A DNA stretch of 64,000 nucleotides from the NCBI GenBank assembly GCA_021793235.1, contig JAJYTD010000005.1:124001-188000 (forward strand), in the 5' to 3' direction. This document shows, piece by piece, positions 62,578 to 64,000 of the stretch (position 1 is the stretch's first letter; every line of letters starts with the position of its first letter). A program made the position numbers and the translations under genes. The notes beneath the pieces were generated by a model. The model was not told where the DNA came from. It ran no database searches and saw only the letters and a program-made list of their open reading frames with translations. The DNA comes from Actinomycetes bacterium. GTDB lineage: Bacteria; Actinomycetota; Actinomycetes; Streptosporangiales; Streptosporangiaceae.

Positions 62578-64000
62578 CTACTTGCGGTATCCGTCGGGAG
62601 GCTGCACGCTTCCGTCCGGCTGGACGGTGGGCAGTTCCTCGGGCGGTGCCCCGTTCGGCACAGCGGGTCCGCTCTCCGTCCCGTCCTCGCCGTCTTCACC
62701 GTCTTCGCCGCTCTCACCGTCCTCGGAGTCCCCGCCCGACCTGTCGGGCGTCTCAAAGCCGTAGATTCCGTCGTAGATCTCACGTGCGACCGGCGCGGAG
62801 GCCACACCGCCGGTGCCGCCCTGCGAGATCAGCACCACAACGGCGTACTGCGGGTCGTCGGCCGGCGCGTAGGAGGCGAACCAGGCGGACTCCTTCCTAC
62901 CGAGGAGCGAGGCTGTTCCGGTCTTGCCCGCGACGGGCACCTCGTCCAGCGGGAACCCCTCGAACGCGTAGCGCCCGGTGCCCTCCTCGGGGACGTCGGC
63001 CAGTGCCGACTGCAGGTACTCCAGCGTCTTCTCCTCGATCGGCAGCTTCTCGGTCTCGCCCGGCTCGATCCGCTTCACCTGTTTGCCGTCGGCGGAGACG
63101 AACGCCTTGCCCAACTGCGGCGTGCGCAGCGTTCCGTCGTCGGCGATGGCGGCATAGGCCCGTGCCAGTTGCAGCGGGGTGACGAGCACGTCGCCCTGCC
63201 CGATCGAGAAGTTCACGGCATCGCCTGCTCGCCACGTATAGCCGTCGACGCAGAACTCCTCGGCTGCTTTCTTCAGGTAGGCGGCGTGTCCCGGATCCTC
63301 CTCGCGGACCTCCGGGTAGCCGTTCTTCGCGCGTTCGCAACTGTCCTCGCGGCCCGCCTCCCAGTACTCCTGCTTCCATTCGCGGTCGGGGACGCGGCCG
63401 GCCGCTTCGTGCGGCAGGTCGACCCCGGTCGGCGCACCGAACCCGTAGGCCTTGGCCATATTCGCCATCGCGTCCTCGGGATCGTCCACGGGGTCGATAC
63501 CGCCGTCCTCACGCCACATGTCGTAGCCGAGCTGGTAGAAGACGGTGTTGCAGGAGACCACGATCGCTTTGTGCAGGCTGAGGCTGCCGTGCGCGTCGCC
63601 CTCGTAGTTCTGGAACGACCGGCCGCCGACGGTGATCGAGCTCGGGCAGGAGTAGCGGCCGTTCAACGAGGCACCGTCCTCCACTGCGGCGGACAGGGAA
63701 GCGGCCTTGAAGGTCGACGCCGGCGGGAACTCGCCCTTCAGCGCCCGCGAGACCAGCGGCTTTCCGGCCTCCTCGCTGAGGAGGTTCTGATAGGTGTCCT
63801 GGTCGACGCCGCCTTTCCAGACCGACGGATCGTAGTTGGGCAGACTGGCCATGGCAACGACACCACCGGTACGGACGTCGAGCACGACACTCGCCGCGGC
63901 GTCCGCCGGCTCCCCCTCCTTCCTCGCGTTCTCCATGCCCCTGGCCAGCGCGTCCTCGACGATGCCCTGCACGCGCGCGTCCATGTGGGTCACCAGGTGC
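62578..64000 (-). CDS. mrdA: Penicillin-binding protein 2 (class B transpeptidase), N-terminus off the window
   Basis: At least 474 C-terminal residues are visible and the frame runs off 64000. Transpeptidase motifs are complete: SxxK in GEFPPASTFKAAS (Ser nucleophile), SxN in VVSCNTVFYQLGY, and KTG in VAGKTGTASLLG. The PBP dimerisation domain and membrane anchor lie outside. The C-terminal tail is acidic (SGGDSEDGESGEDGEDGEDG) and Pro-rich, an actinobacterial feature. Partner of RodA for side-wall peptidoglycan cross-linking. Confidence 0.95.
   Translation of the reverse strand, partial: HLVTHMDARVQGIVEDALARGMENARKEGEPADAAASVVLDVRTGGVVAMASLPNYDPSVWKGGVDQDTYQNLLSEEAGKPLVSRALKGEFPPASTFKAASLSAAVEDGASLNGRYSCPSSITVGGRSFQNYEGDAHGSLSLHKAIVVSCNTVFYQLGYDMWREDGGIDPVDDPEDAMANMAKAYGFGAPTGVDLPHEAAGRVPDREWKQEYWEAGREDSCERAKNGYPEVREEDPGHAAYLKKAAEEFCVDGYTWRAGDAVNFSIGQGDVLVTPLQLARAYAAIADDGTLRTPQLGKAFVSADGKQVKRIEPGETEKLPIEEKTLEYLQSALADVPEEGTGRYAFEGFPLDEVPVAGKTGTASLLGRKESAWFASYAPADDPQYAVVVLISQGGTGGVASAPVAREIYDGIYGFETPDRSGGDSEDGESGEDGEDGEDGTESGPAVPNGAPPEELPTVQPDGSVQPPDGYRK

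Noticed and set aside
61223-62764. 513-residue plus-strand ORF
   Set aside because: Antisense shadow of rodA; composition is typical of GC-rich reverse frames.

Overview
The window is GC-rich actinobacterial chromosome. It contains a conserved actinomycete block (leuS, then rsfS-nadD, proA, proB, obgE, rpmA, rplU, RNase E/G, the two radical-SAM-associated proteins TIGR03936 and TIGR03960, rodA and the PBP2 gene) whose order resembles Streptomyces and Nocardiopsaceae chromosomes. A Nocardiopsaceae-like host (Nocardiopsis, Thermobifida or Streptomonospora relatives) fits, but this is inference from gene order and family content. Many genes appear to be leaderless, with a -10-like hexamer 6-8 nt before the start codon, which is common in actinobacteria.

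Region 1, 1-24.0 kb, is host accessory and housekeeping DNA. It holds a truncated HEXXH metallopeptidase gene, two related exported proteins, leuS, an acyl-CoA ligase, and a chitobiose-type sugar ABC importer with a GH3 N-acetylglucosaminidase in the dasABC-dasD arrangement. A cytochrome P450 follows, then a tmsA-tmsB pair for 10-methyl-branched (tuberculostearic-type) fatty acids. The region ends with a MurI-like racemase, an AI-2E-family permease and a DinG-type helicase.

Region 2, about 24.0-43.4 kb, is an integrated mobile element, probably an integrative mobilizable element or decayed ICE. It has a MobF (TraA-like) relaxase-helicase, a 5'-truncated N6-methyltransferase/SNF2-like helicase, SSB, a DUF4913-type protein, a small membrane protein and a large serine recombinase. 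No coupling protein or type IV secretion genes are visible. Its cargo is a tandem GNAT acetyltransferase with a divergent TetR gene, and an ABC-F / TetR / MFS operon with a perfect palindromic operator. The segment from 24.3 to 35.2 kb is bracketed by two inverted AraC-family genes about 84% identical at protein level. The right-hand AraC gene abuts the broken methyltransferase domain. A 230-nt stretch at 41.0-41.23 kb folds into consecutive hairpins, the last of which hides the ribosome-binding site of the membrane-protein gene. The recombinase ORF runs antisense through a tRNA-Ala(GGC) gene, marking the right attachment junction.

Region 3, 43.4-64 kb, returns to host DNA. It has two identical tRNA-Ala(GGC) genes around a GroES-like gene, a histidine phosphatase, rsfS, nadD, an M48 peptidase, a DUF574-type methyltransferase and proA. 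A Fic toxin module follows whose antitoxin joins a Phd-like N-terminus to a VbhA-like inhibitory helix. Then come proB, obgE, rpmA, rplU, RNase E/G, the radical SAM pair, rodA and a PBP2 gene cut by the window end. The rplU leader carries a single hairpin that looks like a lone type I-E CRISPR repeat.
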